Shown here: piece by piece, positions 1 through 8,993 of the stretch
How the letters are laid out: every line of letters begins with the position of its first letter
Position numbering within the stretch: position 1 is the first letter of the stretch
Origin: CAYUPI01 sp964446585
Lineage (GTDB): Bacteria > Verrucomicrobiota > Verrucomicrobiia > Limisphaerales > UBA8199
Direction: 5' to 3'
Assembly: GCA_964446585.1 (NCBI GenBank)
Contig: CAYUPI010000008.1
Span: 1 to 64,000 of the forward strand
DNA length: 64,000 nucleotides
Translations under genes and position numbers: made by a program
The notes under the pieces: model-generated
Database searches by the model: none
The model's input: the letters and a program-made list of their open reading frames with translations, nothing else
Told to the model about the DNA's origin: nothing

Positions 1-3000
1 CAAGCAAGCCGGGAGATCCGCCATAATTGTACGTGAACGTGCCGGCAAGTGATGAAATAGTTCCCGGACGCCGGGCCGAATCATACACGTATATCTGGCT
101 AAGTGCCGGCGATGCGGGATTGACAGCCAGGGCCGTGCGCTGGCCCTCCGTGTAGCTGTTTGTGACGGTGTCATTTGCCCAAGGACCGTCCTCCGTCAGC
201 AATTGACCGGCCGGGGTGTAACTGAAAGCAGTCGTGCCCGACTGATCGATCATGGTCTTCAATCGGTTGAGCGCATCGAACGCATATGAATTCGAGAAAC
301 CCGGATAAGAGATGTTGGTGATGTTTCCGAGCGCATCCGGGAAAAAGGCCGTGTTCCCAAACTGTGGTGTCCAGCGGTTGGTAACCAGGCCATTTGGATT
401 TCGGGTCAGCCGGAGAATTTCGCGCAGGGCGTTGGTCTTGCCCATGAGCCAGCCATACTGGTTGAAGGCCCAGACCGTGTGATTGCTGTTGCCGTCCCAC
501 AGATCAGCCACTTCACTAAGCGAGTTGTAATTGAGCCAGACCACTTCCTCTTTGGCGTTCGTGACAGACAGCACTCGGCCCGCGGCATCTCGATTAAACC
601 AGGTGACCTTTTGGTTTTGATTGGTGCATGCCAAAAGGCCATTGGTATTCCAGAGCAGCCCGATAGTCCCGCCACCGCTGGGGTACGAGCGGGTCAGAAG
701 GCGATCGAGAAGGTCGAACGCATTCGTGATTGTCACACCATACGCATCGGTAATCTGGATTGGGCGATCAAGCGAGTCGAAAAGCACGGCCTGCACGCGG
801 CCATACGCGTTGCTGATGGAAGTGGCTAGTCCCTGGTTGTTATACCCGAGGTTCATGCCCCGGCCCAATCCATCCGAAACGCTGGTCAGGCGTTGCACCG
901 AATCAAACGCATAAGTGAGGCTGCTGTTATCAGGAAAAAAGATGTTCGTCGCCAAGCCCTGGTTGTTATAGAAGATGCTGGTCGTGTTAGTGAGGGCGTC
1001 AGTGATACTGGCGAGCGAACCGCAATTGCACCACGAGAGCAGTGTCACATTGGTCAGCGCGTTCGTGATTGAGGTGGGAAACTCCAGCCCGTTATACCCA
1101 GCAGTTGTCCAATTGCCCATTCTGTCTTTGGAGCCGGCCAGGGAAAGACGGTCATACGTGTTCGAGACGCTTGACCCGTCCGCGAAGGTCGTTCCGACGA
1201 GCCTATTCAAGCCGTCCCAAGAATTGGTGATCTTCAGACCCAGGTCAGTTGAGACTGTCAGCGGCAGGCTATTGGTGTAAGTAAACGTCAGCGAACGGCC
1301 AGTCGCTGACCAAGTGATGTTCGACAGCATGCTGCCGTTCGCAGTTGTCGAGTTCGAAGGATAATACCTTAGCGTGGCGTTCAGGCCGCTTGGGAGCGTC
1401 AAGCCCACGAGATTAAGCCCCGCGCCAAATGAGAGCGACGTGACCTCGTTAAGCGAATTCGTCAGGTAGATCGGTTGATGATACGCGTTGTATGCGGCCT
1501 TGAGGAACTGGCCGGTCGAGTTGCTGATCGTCAGCAGGTCAATTGCATTGGTAGAATAAACGTAAAAGTTGGTGCGAGTTCCGATGCTCCCGTTCGCCAG
1601 CGTGTATGTAGATTCATTCGTGAGAACCAGGCCAGGCGCGGGCGCATTGCCGGTTGAGTATCGGTAAACCGTGGATTGGGTTGTCCCATCCGGCAGCACT
1701 TGGGCCACGCAACCGACCTGTGCGTCGCCGTCCTCTTCAGGCGACCCTTTGTTGGCATAATTATACCAGAGCCTCGTAGCCTCCGTAGCACCACCCGAGT
1801 CAGGCGAAGGCGGACGTTCACTCGAAATTAATTCGGTGATGGATAGCTCATCTGCGGCACTCAGTAACCAGTGCCTGAGTTCGCCCTTTCGGAAATCTGC
1901 TGCGGTCAACTGTGGCAGGTTATATTGCAGGTTCCCAGGCAGGCCATTAGTTGCGTTACCAGACAAGGCCGTGAACTGCTTTCGATCCCAATGAAACGTG
2001 TTCCGAAAAATCAAACTCCCGGTGTCGCTGGTCCCGTTCGTTGCGCCCGTGTCGAACGTCTGCCCCGTAACAGTCGGCCCGGTCAGCGAATTTGTCAGCA
2101 GACTGCTCGCGTGCACGTAATAGAAAAGCTGTTGCGCTCCTTCCGGTTCACTCACGTAAACGGCCCGTTGGGAGTAACCGTTGGTGATGCTCGTGTCGGG
2201 ATCGCGAGTTTCAGAGAATGTGAAATTGTTTGCACCATAAGGTGTCGTCAGTCTCGTAATCCACCCGTTGGTGCTTTGAGAGTATGTAAAAGAACTGGTG
2301 TTGGATACCGCGTCCGTGATGCTCACCAGCCGGCCGTTGGTAACGCTGTTCGACTCTTTTGGCGCATAGCTAAAGGTCACCTTGCGGCCATAGGGGTCAT
2401 CCACTTCAGCAAGCTGCCATAAAGACCATCCCGGGTCGCTGGTGCTGTCGCTGTGGTAAATAAACTGATTCGTCCGGCCATCGGGGTCCACCACGTAGCG
2501 CACTCGGAAGCCGTAATACGCCGCGCTGTATTGCTGCAGCACGGGCCAAAAATTCGTATAGGCGCTCCACTCGTAGCCCACGAGGGTCACGCGCCCGTGA
2601 GGGTCAATCCGCTGCGTCAGAAGGGCATGGGCTGTGCTGTTGCTCGAATTCGGGAAGCCTCCGGAAGTCCCTGCTGGAAAGTAGGTAAGCCCAAAGACAT
2701 CCTGGCTGCCGTCGGGATAGACCACCTTCAAGCCCATCCCTGCGTCCCCCCAATAAAAGCCATTGGAATCCGACGATGGCCAGTTTGTCGGGACAACCGG
2801 GTAGCCAACGCTGGAGACCGGCTGTAATCCGGCTTGACTCACCGGCTCACTCAAGGCCACTTGGCCGCTGTTGGTGCTGAAATACTCAATTCCACCTTCG
2901 GGGCGAAACACCAGAGCTTCATAGCCACTGCTGAAGACTGGTGTGCCGTGCTGGCGCCCGGGTTGCGTCCCGGCCATGAGGTTCTCCCATGTCGCGTCCC

Positions 3001-3514
3001 AAAAAAGTATGTCCATCATCCAGTTATGGCCCCATGACGCATTGGTCATTCCGTAAGTGCGCATGTAATTCTGGTAAGGATTGGTCACATACCATAGCCG
3101 ACCAAGCGACAGGGGCAACGTGGCGTAAAGATTCGGAACCTCGTCCACGTCCGGCAGCTTATAGCGTTGCTTGTAAAGCCAGCGAAATACCATCGGCTGG
3201 CCGGACGACGTGAAGTAACTCAGCGGCTCGTCCGAAATATGCAGATTCTCATACGGCTCATTGACCCACCAACGGGAAATTCCAGAATCCGATCGGCAGT
3301 TGGTGCAACTGGCTTGATTGCCGCCCGCGCCGGCCGCACCGGAAGCCGGCGCACCCGCCGCTCCGGGCGACATGTGGCAACCACTATCGTTTTGATCTCG
3401 AAAGCGGGTGCTGTTGGTATTGACGACATGGGCCTGAGCTTCTAAAGCGAGCATCACCCCGATTACCGGGAGCGTGAATGCGGAGTGCTTCAAGAACTTT
3501 GTGATTTTGTTCAT
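1..3514 (-). CDS. Secreted RHS/YD-repeat protein (C-terminus beyond window)
   Basis: The frame stays open from an ATG at 3514 to the left edge, giving 1171 visible residues and no stop. A clear AGGAGG lies 6-7 bases upstream of the ATG. The N-terminus has a Lys-rich start and a hydrophobic stretch ending AxA, a probable signal peptide. A Gly/Ala/Cys-rich region follows (about residues 45-75). The rest is dense in RHS/YD motifs such as YDRLS, FDSLDRP, FDLLDRL and YDSARRP. RHS repeats form a beta-cage shell that often encloses a variable C-terminal toxin or adhesin module; that part lies outside the window. It follows the LamG gene by 17 bases, so the two are probably cotranscribed. The family is clear; whether it is a toxin, adhesin or wall protein is not. 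Confidence 0.85.
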   Translation of the reverse strand, partial: MNKITKFLKHSAFTLPVIGVMLALEAQAHVVNTNSTRFRDQNDSGCHMSPGAAGAPASGAAGAGGNQASCTNCRSDSGISRWWVNEPYENLHISDEPLSYFTSSGQPMVFRWLYKQRYKLPDVDEVPNLYATLPLSLGRLWYVTNPYQNYMRTYGMTNASWGHNWMMDILFWDATWENLMAGTQPGRQHGTPVFSSGYEALVFRPEGGIEYFSTNSGQVALSEPVSQAGLQPVSSVGYPVVPTNWPSSDSNGFYWGDAGMGLKVVYPDGSQDVFGLTYFPAGTSGGFPNSSNSTAHALLTQRIDPHGRVTLVGYEWSAYTNFWPVLQQYSAAYYGFRVRYVVDPDGRTNQFIYHSDSTSDPGWSLWQLAEVDDPYGRKVTFSYAPKESNSVTNGRLVSITDAVSNTSSFTYSQSTNGWITRLTTPYGANNFTFSETRDPDTSITNGYSQRAVYVSEPEGAQQLFYYVHASSLLTNSLTGPTVTGQTFDTGATNGTSDTGSLIFRNTFHWDRKQFTALSGNATNGLPGNLQYNLPQLTAADFRKGELRHWLLSAADELSITELISSERPPSPDSGGATEATRLWYNYANKGSPEEDGDAQVGCVAQVLPDGTTQSTVYRYSTGNAPAPGLVLTNESTYTLANGSIGTRTNFYVYSTNAIDLLTISNSTGQFLKAAYNAYHQPIYLTNSLNEVTSLSFGAGLNLVGLTLPSGLNATLRYYPSNSTTANGSMLSNITWSATGRSLTFTYTNSLPLTVSTDLGLKITNSWDGLNRLVGTTFADGSSVSNTYDRLSLAGSKDRMGNWTTAGYNGLEFPTSITNALTNVTLLSWCNCGSLASITDALTNTTSIFYNNQGLATNIFFPDNSSLTYAFDSVQRLTSVSDGLGRGMNLGYNNQGLATSISNAYGRVQAVLFDSLDRPIQITDAYGVTITNAFDLLDRLLTRSYPSGGGTIGLLWNTNGLLACTNQNQKVTWFNRDAAGRVLSVTNAKEEVVWLNYNSLSEVADLWDGNSNHTVWAFNQYGWLMGKTNALREILRLTRNPNGLVTNRWTPQFGNTAFFPDALGNITNISYPGFSNSYAFDALNRLKTMIDQSGTTAFSYTPAGQLLTEDGPWANDTVTNSYTEGQRTALAVNPASPALSQIYVYDSARRPGTISSLAGTFTYNYGGSPGLL

Positions 3515-3531
3515 CGACTTGTCCTCCTGGA

Positions 3532-4968
3532 TTACGGAATTCCATTGAAGCCGTTCGGAGTGCTGAGCCAGATGGAGAATCCCTCCGACACTTGGGGCTT
3601 AGTCCCATACAGATATTCTTGCTTGTTGCTCAAGGCATCCAAGTCCGGGTCGAGATTGGCTAATCCTGAAGTCTGGGGGTTCAGCCCGTTTAGCACCTTC
3701 CAGGCGTCTGGGATGCCGTCCCCGGCCGAGAAAGCGTTCGTGGGCGAGGTCTTGCTGACGAGAAGCTCGTAAGCATCTGTAAGTCCATCCACATCAGAGT
3801 CTTGCGGAGTGCCTAAAATCAGGAACGCCGCCACATTCGGCAGATTCGTTATCGATAAGCTATTCGTCACGCAGTGATAGGTTTGGCCCATCCAACTCCA
3901 GGGATGATTGGTGTCGGATGAAATCGCCAGGATACTATTGGCGAACACGTCGTAGAGCACACCATCGGCGCCACCGCGAATCATGAAGCTCAGGTTCATG
4001 GTCGAGTTGGTGCCGAGTTTCGCCACGAAATTTGTTATCCAGATATTTGTGCTCAGCACACAATCAACAGCATTTGTGCCCCCTTGAGTGATGTATCCGG
4101 ATCCAGTGACAATGTTGAAAATGGGGTTGGCCGTGTTCGTGAACGGCGCCGACGTGAGATTGATCCAGTTATCTGGGTTCAGGCGGAAGATTACGACAGT
4201 TCCGTCGTAGGTGTTTTGAATGGCCGACTGGTCAAGCGGATAACTATACGTGGTAATGTCATCGAACATGCAGTGTGCCTGCAAAAGTCCAGTGGCGGCG
4301 TCGCTGCCGATGGTAAAGCCGTTAGTCTGCACGTTCGGCCCGGGCCAGTAGGTTAACGCCGGTGCATTGGTCACCAAGGCTGCGTCAATGTAAAGCGAGC
4401 AGTTCGACGACGAATATGTCAGCGTGACCATATGCCACTCGTTCGTTGTCCAGGAAATCGGGGTCGAGAGATACGTGGCACCGGCGCCGTTGGTCTGCGC
4501 CGAGAAAAAGATGTTGGTGCCGTCTGTAAACAGGCACCACCACCCGTAAGAGGCATTCGTGGTATATGCCCCGACCTCAATCATCCTGCCGTACTGGCCC
4601 CCGAGCGCTCCGTTTGTGCTGGCCCAGGACGCCGGGGCCATCCAGAACGAAACTGACCCGACATCGACAGTCAGGACGTTGGTTCCCAAACTTTGATCGT
4701 AAACAGGGTATTTCAACCAAGCGGCATTGGTGCTATCCAGCACCAGGGCGGTGCCGTCGCCGAGATTGGACGAGCTGAGGTTAGTGAACGAGACTGCGGG
4801 CGTGCCATAGTCCGATGTCCAGTTGGTCGTATCGAGGAAGGACCATGCGTTGATGAAGAAGTTGGTGTCACCCCCGACCGGCGGCACTGCGCGGACCGCG
4901 CCGACAAAGAGAACGAGGAACATTAAGGGAACAAGCCACCATTTGATTCGAATGAACGGTTTCATCAT
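3532..4968 (-). CDS. Secreted LamG (concanavalin-like) domain protein
   Basis: The 478-residue protein starts with a typical signal peptide (MMKPFIRIKWW, hydrophobic core, cleavage near AVRA). Residues about 60-250 look like a LamG/concanavalin A-like jelly roll: motifs such as NEWHMVTLTY and SLYIDAALV are typical of these sugar- or ligand-binding folds. The C-terminal part has a DSDVDGLTDAYELL segment and repeated Asp-rich turns, resembling thrombospondin type 3 calcium-binding repeats. The protein is rich in Asn, Thr and Ser, as secreted verrucomicrobial proteins often are. Two adjacent ATGs (4968 and 4965) are possible starts and no strong Shine-Dalgarno is seen. The RHS gene begins 17 bases after its stop. 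A role as a surface or secreted partner of the RHS protein is an inference. Confidence 0.8.
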   Translation of the reverse strand: MMKPFIRIKWWLVPLMFLVLFVGAVRAVPPVGGDTNFFINAWSFLDTTNWTSDYGTPAVSFTNLSSSNLGDGTALVLDSTNAAWLKYPVYDQSLGTNVLTVDVGSVSFWMAPASWASTNGALGGQYGRMIEVGAYTTNASYGWWCLFTDGTNIFFSAQTNGAGATYLSTPISWTTNEWHMVTLTYSSSNCSLYIDAALVTNAPALTYWPGPNVQTNGFTIGSDAATGLLQAHCMFDDITTYSYPLDQSAIQNTYDGTVVIFRLNPDNWINLTSAPFTNTANPIFNIVTGSGYITQGGTNAVDCVLSTNIWITNFVAKLGTNSTMNLSFMIRGGADGVLYDVFANSILAISSDTNHPWSWMGQTYHCVTNSLSITNLPNVAAFLILGTPQDSDVDGLTDAYELLVSKTSPTNAFSAGDGIPDAWKVLNGLNPQTSGLANLDPDLDALSNKQEYLYGTKPQVSEGFSIWLSTPNGFNGIP

Positions 4969-4993
4969 AGGTCGTATTCGGGGTTAGCTGTAT

Positions 4994-5680
4994 TTAGGAG
5001 GCCCGCCGCAAACTGGCGCTCGTGCGACGGCAGAAGTTCTTTGCATCAGAAGGAACGAATCGAGCCTTTTGGCGATTTCGTTGTTCGTGGCCAACATTGA
5101 TTCGGCGCTTGCGAAAGGCAGCCAGTTTCTTTCCGAAACGCTGGACTGCCACTGCGTACAATTCCGGTACCGGAATTATTCCCACTCCTCGCCCAGCAAG
5201 TTCCTGCGCGTTTGGATTTCCGGCGGCACGACAGGCAGCCCGTAAACATCTGCGTCGCTGCTCGCCAAAAATCTCATGAGCGAAGGCGAGCAGGAGCAGG
5301 GCGGGTGGTGAAATCCGTCGTCCGGCACCAACTCGGCGCCGACGTATTCCTAGGGCACAAAAGCATTCGCTCAAGATCTTGGACACCCGCTTTTTTTCGT
5401 TTCCATCCGCGACAGCCCACGCAAAGAGCAGATCGCGGCGGACGCCTTGATGTATCAGTGCTTCGACAGTTTGGCGGAGGGTTGCTGGAGATCGGGCGCG
5501 CAAACACTCAAGATACTTGGCCTTCAGTGTTGCGCGGCTCAGGTGAGTGGGTCTGGCGCCTGCGCTTGCACCGGCAAGGAATTTTTTGGGCTTCACGTTG
5601 ATAGTTGATTCGCGACGATGCTCCGACAGCAGGTCGCTCATGGCAGGGAAGGCTACTTTTTCGATACAATTCATTTTCAC
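4994..5680 (-). CDS. Hypothetical protein, possibly frame-disrupted at its 3' end
   Basis: A 228-residue open frame on the minus strand. I do not recognise the family. The N-terminal two thirds (from the internal Met at residue 14 to about 150) look protein-like: amphipathic segments such as HLSRATLKAKYLECL and LLFAWAVADGNEKKRVSKIL, then a very basic IRRRRVGAGRR stretch. The last 75 residues are Arg/Lys-rich without obvious structure, and the neighbouring frame ends naturally at about 5170, so a frameshift near 5200 is possible. It lies upstream of the LamG gene on the same strand and diverges from the XRE regulator. No function is proposed. Confidence 0.4.
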   Translation of the reverse strand: MKMNCIEKVAFPAMSDLLSEHRRESTINVKPKKFLAGASAGARPTHLSRATLKAKYLECLRARSPATLRQTVEALIHQGVRRDLLFAWAVADGNEKKRVSKILSECFCALGIRRRRVGAGRRISPPALLLLAFAHEIFGEQRRRCLRAACRAAGNPNAQELAGRGVGIIPVPELYAVAVQRFGKKLAAFRKRRINVGHEQRNRQKARFVPSDAKNFCRRTSASLRRAS

Positions 5681-5947
5681 AAGTACCGGTCCCCTAAGAG
5701 CTGCTGACTTTGCAATCGTAAAGTATCTGCATCCCGAAGCAATGGTCGCCGATCAATCCAGAAAAGAAAGCATTTACATCCGCCGTGTACCTGAACACTC
5801 ATGCTTGCAATTTTTATGCTGTCTTGTCCTTCTGCTCACCATCTTTTGTCTTTTTCTAAGCGTAAATTGCCATGTCAATTCTTGTCAGAACGCAATTGGT
5901 CGTTAACGACATGGTGAGGTTCGCGGTTTTTTGGTTTTACACTGGAC

Positions 5948-6169
5948 ATGCCGGCTGTCCAGCAGTATCGCCGATTTTTGGGTGAGGCGATTCGAACTAA
6001 ACGAAAAAAACGCAAATACAGCCAAGAAAAGTTGGCTGAGAGAGCTGACCTCTCGACCGTGTTCATCAGCCGCATCGAGCGTGGAAAAGAATCGCCGTCG
6101 GTTGACTCCCTCGTCAAAATTGCCAGGGCGCTGGGCGTTTGCGTCCGCGATCTGGTTCGCCGCTTTTGA
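5948..6169 (+). CDS. Small XRE-family helix-turn-helix regulator
   Basis: A 73-residue protein that is almost entirely one HTH_3 (XRE/Cro-C1) domain. The helix-turn-helix runs through YSQEKLAERADLS and TVFISRIERGKESPS, the usual positions for a phage-repressor-like fold. Length fits single-domain XRE regulators of restriction-modification, toxin-antitoxin or phage systems, but no partner gene is visible: the following 640 bases hold no convincing ORF. No strong Shine-Dalgarno precedes the ATG. It is therefore either a stand-alone regulator or a leftover of a mobile segment next to the tRNA cluster. DNA binding is well supported; the targets are unknown. Confidence 0.8.
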   Translation: MPAVQQYRRFLGEAIRTKRKKRKYSQEKLAERADLSTVFISRIERGKESPSVDSLVKIARALGVCVRDLVRRF

Positions 6170-6810
6170 GGGTGCCGATGTTTGCGGTGGGAGATTCAAC
6201 AATCAATTTCAAGCAGCGGTTTGCGAGATTCGATTCTGCGCTTTCCCATTCCGTCACAGCAAAGCGTCGACTTTAGTTTCAAACCGTTTCTTCGCCTTGC
6301 TTCCTCGGCCACGGTGCGAGCGCTTGGCCAACTTTGGGACGGCAGCCATATTTCTTGCTAACTCGGATTTACGTCGGATATGACGTAAAGGACTGGTAGT
6401 TCCGTTTCGCGTGAGTCACGCCGCTTTCCAGCAGTCCAGAGTGTCGCGAGGCATCTAAAGGTCTCGCATTGGACAATCGCGGATTTGACCGGTTTGCGTC
6501 GCTCCGGTTGCTGCACCCCACTGTTGGTTTGTGCGTCGGCGTCCATCCAAAATGCCCCAGTGGCGAAAAGGAGAGATCACCGTGTCGGTACTAGGTAGCG
6601 ACCTGGGGCAATGCGGTTTGTATCAAAACCGACAAAGTAGCGTCAATTACGCATTCAGAAAGCGCAGTGGGCGTCCAGCCGACGACAATGACAAGCTTGG
6701 GAATCCTTGTGCGGATTTGAATTCGTTAGCAGCGCGCGTTAGCAGGTCGCTGGAATTGGAAGATCGTAATATGCATTTCACCCTTGGTATTGTTGATTGA
6801 AAATGAGATT
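6170..6810. other. Intergenic stretch without a convincing gene
   Basis: About 640 bases between the XRE regulator and the tRNA-like sequence. The open frames (for example 6531-6800 on the plus strand) lack family motifs and plausible starts. I see no long repeats. It could be decayed sequence of an integrated element, but nothing in it proves this. Confidence 0.4.
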
Positions 6811-6882
6811 TGGAGGCGAGGGTCGGAATCGAACCGACGCTTCGGGCCTTTAACGTCCTGCCCCCTATTCTACATTAGCGCC
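6811..6882 (-). tRNA. Degenerate tRNA-like sequence (possible tRNA pseudogene)
   Basis: Read on the minus strand, this 72-base stretch ends in an encoded CCA. It has a perfect T-arm (GTCGG, loop TTCGATT, CCGAC) and a D-arm-like start (TGTAGAATAGGGGG). The acceptor stem pairs only in its outer four base pairs (GGCG with CGCC). The anticodon arm near TTAAA does not form a clean five-pair stem, so no isotype can be assigned. It lies 130 bases from tRNA-Gly, in the same orientation. A decayed tRNA or tRNA-derived insertion scar is the likeliest reading; a covariance-model scan would decide. Confidence 0.4.
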
Positions 6883-7013
6883 GATTCAAGCGACAAGCTT
6901 GGAAAATGTTGGCCAGTTTTGAATCTGTTAGCATTCAGCGTTAGCACTTAGCTGCTCTTTGAGCCGCTTGAACATGGAGAACACCCCAGATTCTATTGGA
7001 TGATTTGGAGGTT

Positions 7014-7087
<74 letters not shown>

Positions 7088-7318
7088 AGCGCGAGGAATA
7101 GACTACCTTGCCCAGGTGCGTTGTCAATCGCGCTCGCAAAGCATCAAGATCCAATCATTAGGCTCCAGAGAAGCTCCAAGTCCCAAATTCCAATCACAGC
7201 GCGAACTTCCGCCCAAGTGGCTCAGCACTTAATGTGTTTCAATCCCGGAACTTGGATATTCTCTGGAGCTGGGTTTTTGGGGCTTGGAGCTTTCCCTCGG
7301 TCAAAGTAACCTGCGCGC

Positions 7319-8701
7319 ATGAATGCGCTGCTGCTCACAGGGGGCCGAGTGGTTGATCCGGCAAATCGTTTCGATGGGCTGGCTGACGTGCTCATCGTGG
7401 ATGGCAAAATCGCTACCGTGGGCAGCGGGGCCGCCGCCCAGGCGCCCCCGGACGCGGAGCGGCTGCCGGTGTCCGGCCGGATTGTTTGTCCCGGTCTGAT
7501 TGATCTCCACGTGCATCTGCGGGAGCCGGGACAGGTGGCCAAGGAAACGATCGCCACCGGCACGGCTGCGGCCGCGCGTGGCGGCTTTACCTCCGTTGTT
7601 TGCATGCCCAACACGTCGCCGCCGATTGATAATGCCGGCACGGTGGCGCTCATCCACGAAGTCGCGGCGACACAAGGAACAGTGAACGTATTCGTGTCCG
7701 GCGCGATCACCAAGGACATCGCCGGGGAAGAGCTGGCGCCAATCGGCTCGCTCAAGCGCGCCGGAGTGGTTGCAATCACCGACGACGGCCATTGCGTGCA
7801 GAACCATGAGCTGATGCGGCGCGCGATGGAATATGCCCGGATGTTCGACTTGCCCGTGATGGATCATTGCCAGGATTATTCGCTGGTGACGGAGGGCGTG
7901 ATGCACGAGGGTTACTGGAGCACCATGTTGGGTTTGCGCGGGTGGCCGGCTGCCGGGGAGGAGTTGATCGTAGCCCGCGACATTCTCCTGGCCGAGACCA
8001 CGGGCGCCAGGGTCCATTGCCAGCACCTGAGCGCGGCCGGCAGCGTGCGGCTGCTGCGGGAAGCGAAGAAACGCGGCCTGTCGGTCTCCGGCGAAGCCTG
8101 CCCGCACCATTTCACGCTCACCGATGCCGCGATCGCTGGCAGCGATAAATTCTGGCGCACAGACGGCAAGGATTTGTTAGGTCACGCTGTCGCGGATCTG
8201 CCGGAATGGTCAGCGTATGACACGAAGTTCAAAATGAACCCACCTTTGCGCTCCGCTGCCGATCGCGAGGCCATCCTCGACGGGCTGGCCGATGGGACGA
8301 TTGAAATCCTGTGCAGCGATCATGCGCCCCATTGCGATTACGAGAAGGAAGTCGAGTTCGACTACGCGCCGTTCGGCATAACTGGTCTGGAAACCGAATT
8401 GGCACTGTCACTCATGCAGCTTTATCAATCGAAACGGCTCGGTCTTTCGGAGCTCATCGCCAAGTACACTCTAGCTCCTGCGCGACTGCTTCGACTGCCC
8501 AAAGGGACCTTGAGTGTCGGCGCTGACGCGGATGTGACAGTCCTCGACCCCGACCGCGAGTGGGTATTCGAACCCGGCACCGCCGCCAGCAAATCAAGCA
8601 ACAGCCCATTTTATGGCTGGCGGCTGAAGGGAAAGGCGGTGACCACCATTGTGGGCGGAAAAAAGGTGTGGACGGAAGAGCGCGAGGCAGTCGCAGCGTG
8701 A
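7319..8701 (+). CDS. pyrC: Dihydroorotase (class I)
   Basis: Catalyses reversible cyclisation of N-carbamoyl-L-aspartate to dihydroorotate, the third step of de novo pyrimidine synthesis, in the cytoplasm. The 460-residue length fits the class I (PyrC/hydantoinase-like) family. Visible landmarks: the metal-binding HVHLREPG motif (H64, H66), ITDDGH with the bridging Asp near 155, DHCQD (H183), VHCQHLS (H236) and the catalytic CSDHAPH (D334, H335). It also has MPNTSPP, conserved in the family, and a C-terminal KGTLSVGADADVTVLDP strand typical of amidohydrolases. A roughly 20-residue insertion (about 275-297) precedes the MNPPLR motif. No other pyrimidine gene is nearby. Confidence 0.95.
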   Translation: MNALLLTGGRVVDPANRFDGLADVLIVDGKIATVGSGAAAQAPPDAERLPVSGRIVCPGLIDLHVHLREPGQVAKETIATGTAAAARGGFTSVVCMPNTSPPIDNAGTVALIHEVAATQGTVNVFVSGAITKDIAGEELAPIGSLKRAGVVAITDDGHCVQNHELMRRAMEYARMFDLPVMDHCQDYSLVTEGVMHEGYWSTMLGLRGWPAAGEELIVARDILLAETTGARVHCQHLSAAGSVRLLREAKKRGLSVSGEACPHHFTLTDAAIAGSDKFWRTDGKDLLGHAVADLPEWSAYDTKFKMNPPLRSAADREAILDGLADGTIEILCSDHAPHCDYEKEVEFDYAPFGITGLETELALSLMQLYQSKRLGLSELIAKYTLAPARLLRLPKGTLSVGADADVTVLDPDREWVFEPGTAASKSSNSPFYGWRLKGKAVTTIVGGKKVWTEEREAVAA

Positions 8702-8993
8702 AACCCTGAACGCGAGCTTGGATTCGGAGATGCTCCAGCCTTCCGATTTGCATTGCGTTGTCGCCGATGTCGGTGGGCGCTGATCGGCCCGCCTCCTCAA
8801 GGATGCGCCGATCGACCGGCATGTTTCCCAAACGCCAAATCGTAGGAATAGGCCGACTCTCGGTCCGCCGGTTGTGCGGAAATTCGAACGAAACAGACCA
8901 TTCGAGCGTTGCTGCGGCCGGGACGGCCGCGCTCCGGTGGTTGGGCGACACGCCCTCACGTCGTCGGCTTCAGGGTGCTCGCAGCGAAGAAGC
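8702..8993. other. Intergenic region with a GC-rich palindromic unit
   Basis: No gene is seen between pyrC and the stop of the REC-HK gene, which converge here. At 8911-8937 a GC-rich hairpin (GCGGCCG, loop GGA, CGGCCGC) flanked by GCT and CTCCGG resembles the palindromic units at 43629-43650 and 62865-62892. It may act as a bidirectional terminator or be a REP-type repeat. Confidence 0.5.

Noticed and set aside
6531..6800. 89-codon ORF after the XRE gene
   Set aside because: No recognisable motif or ribosome-binding site.
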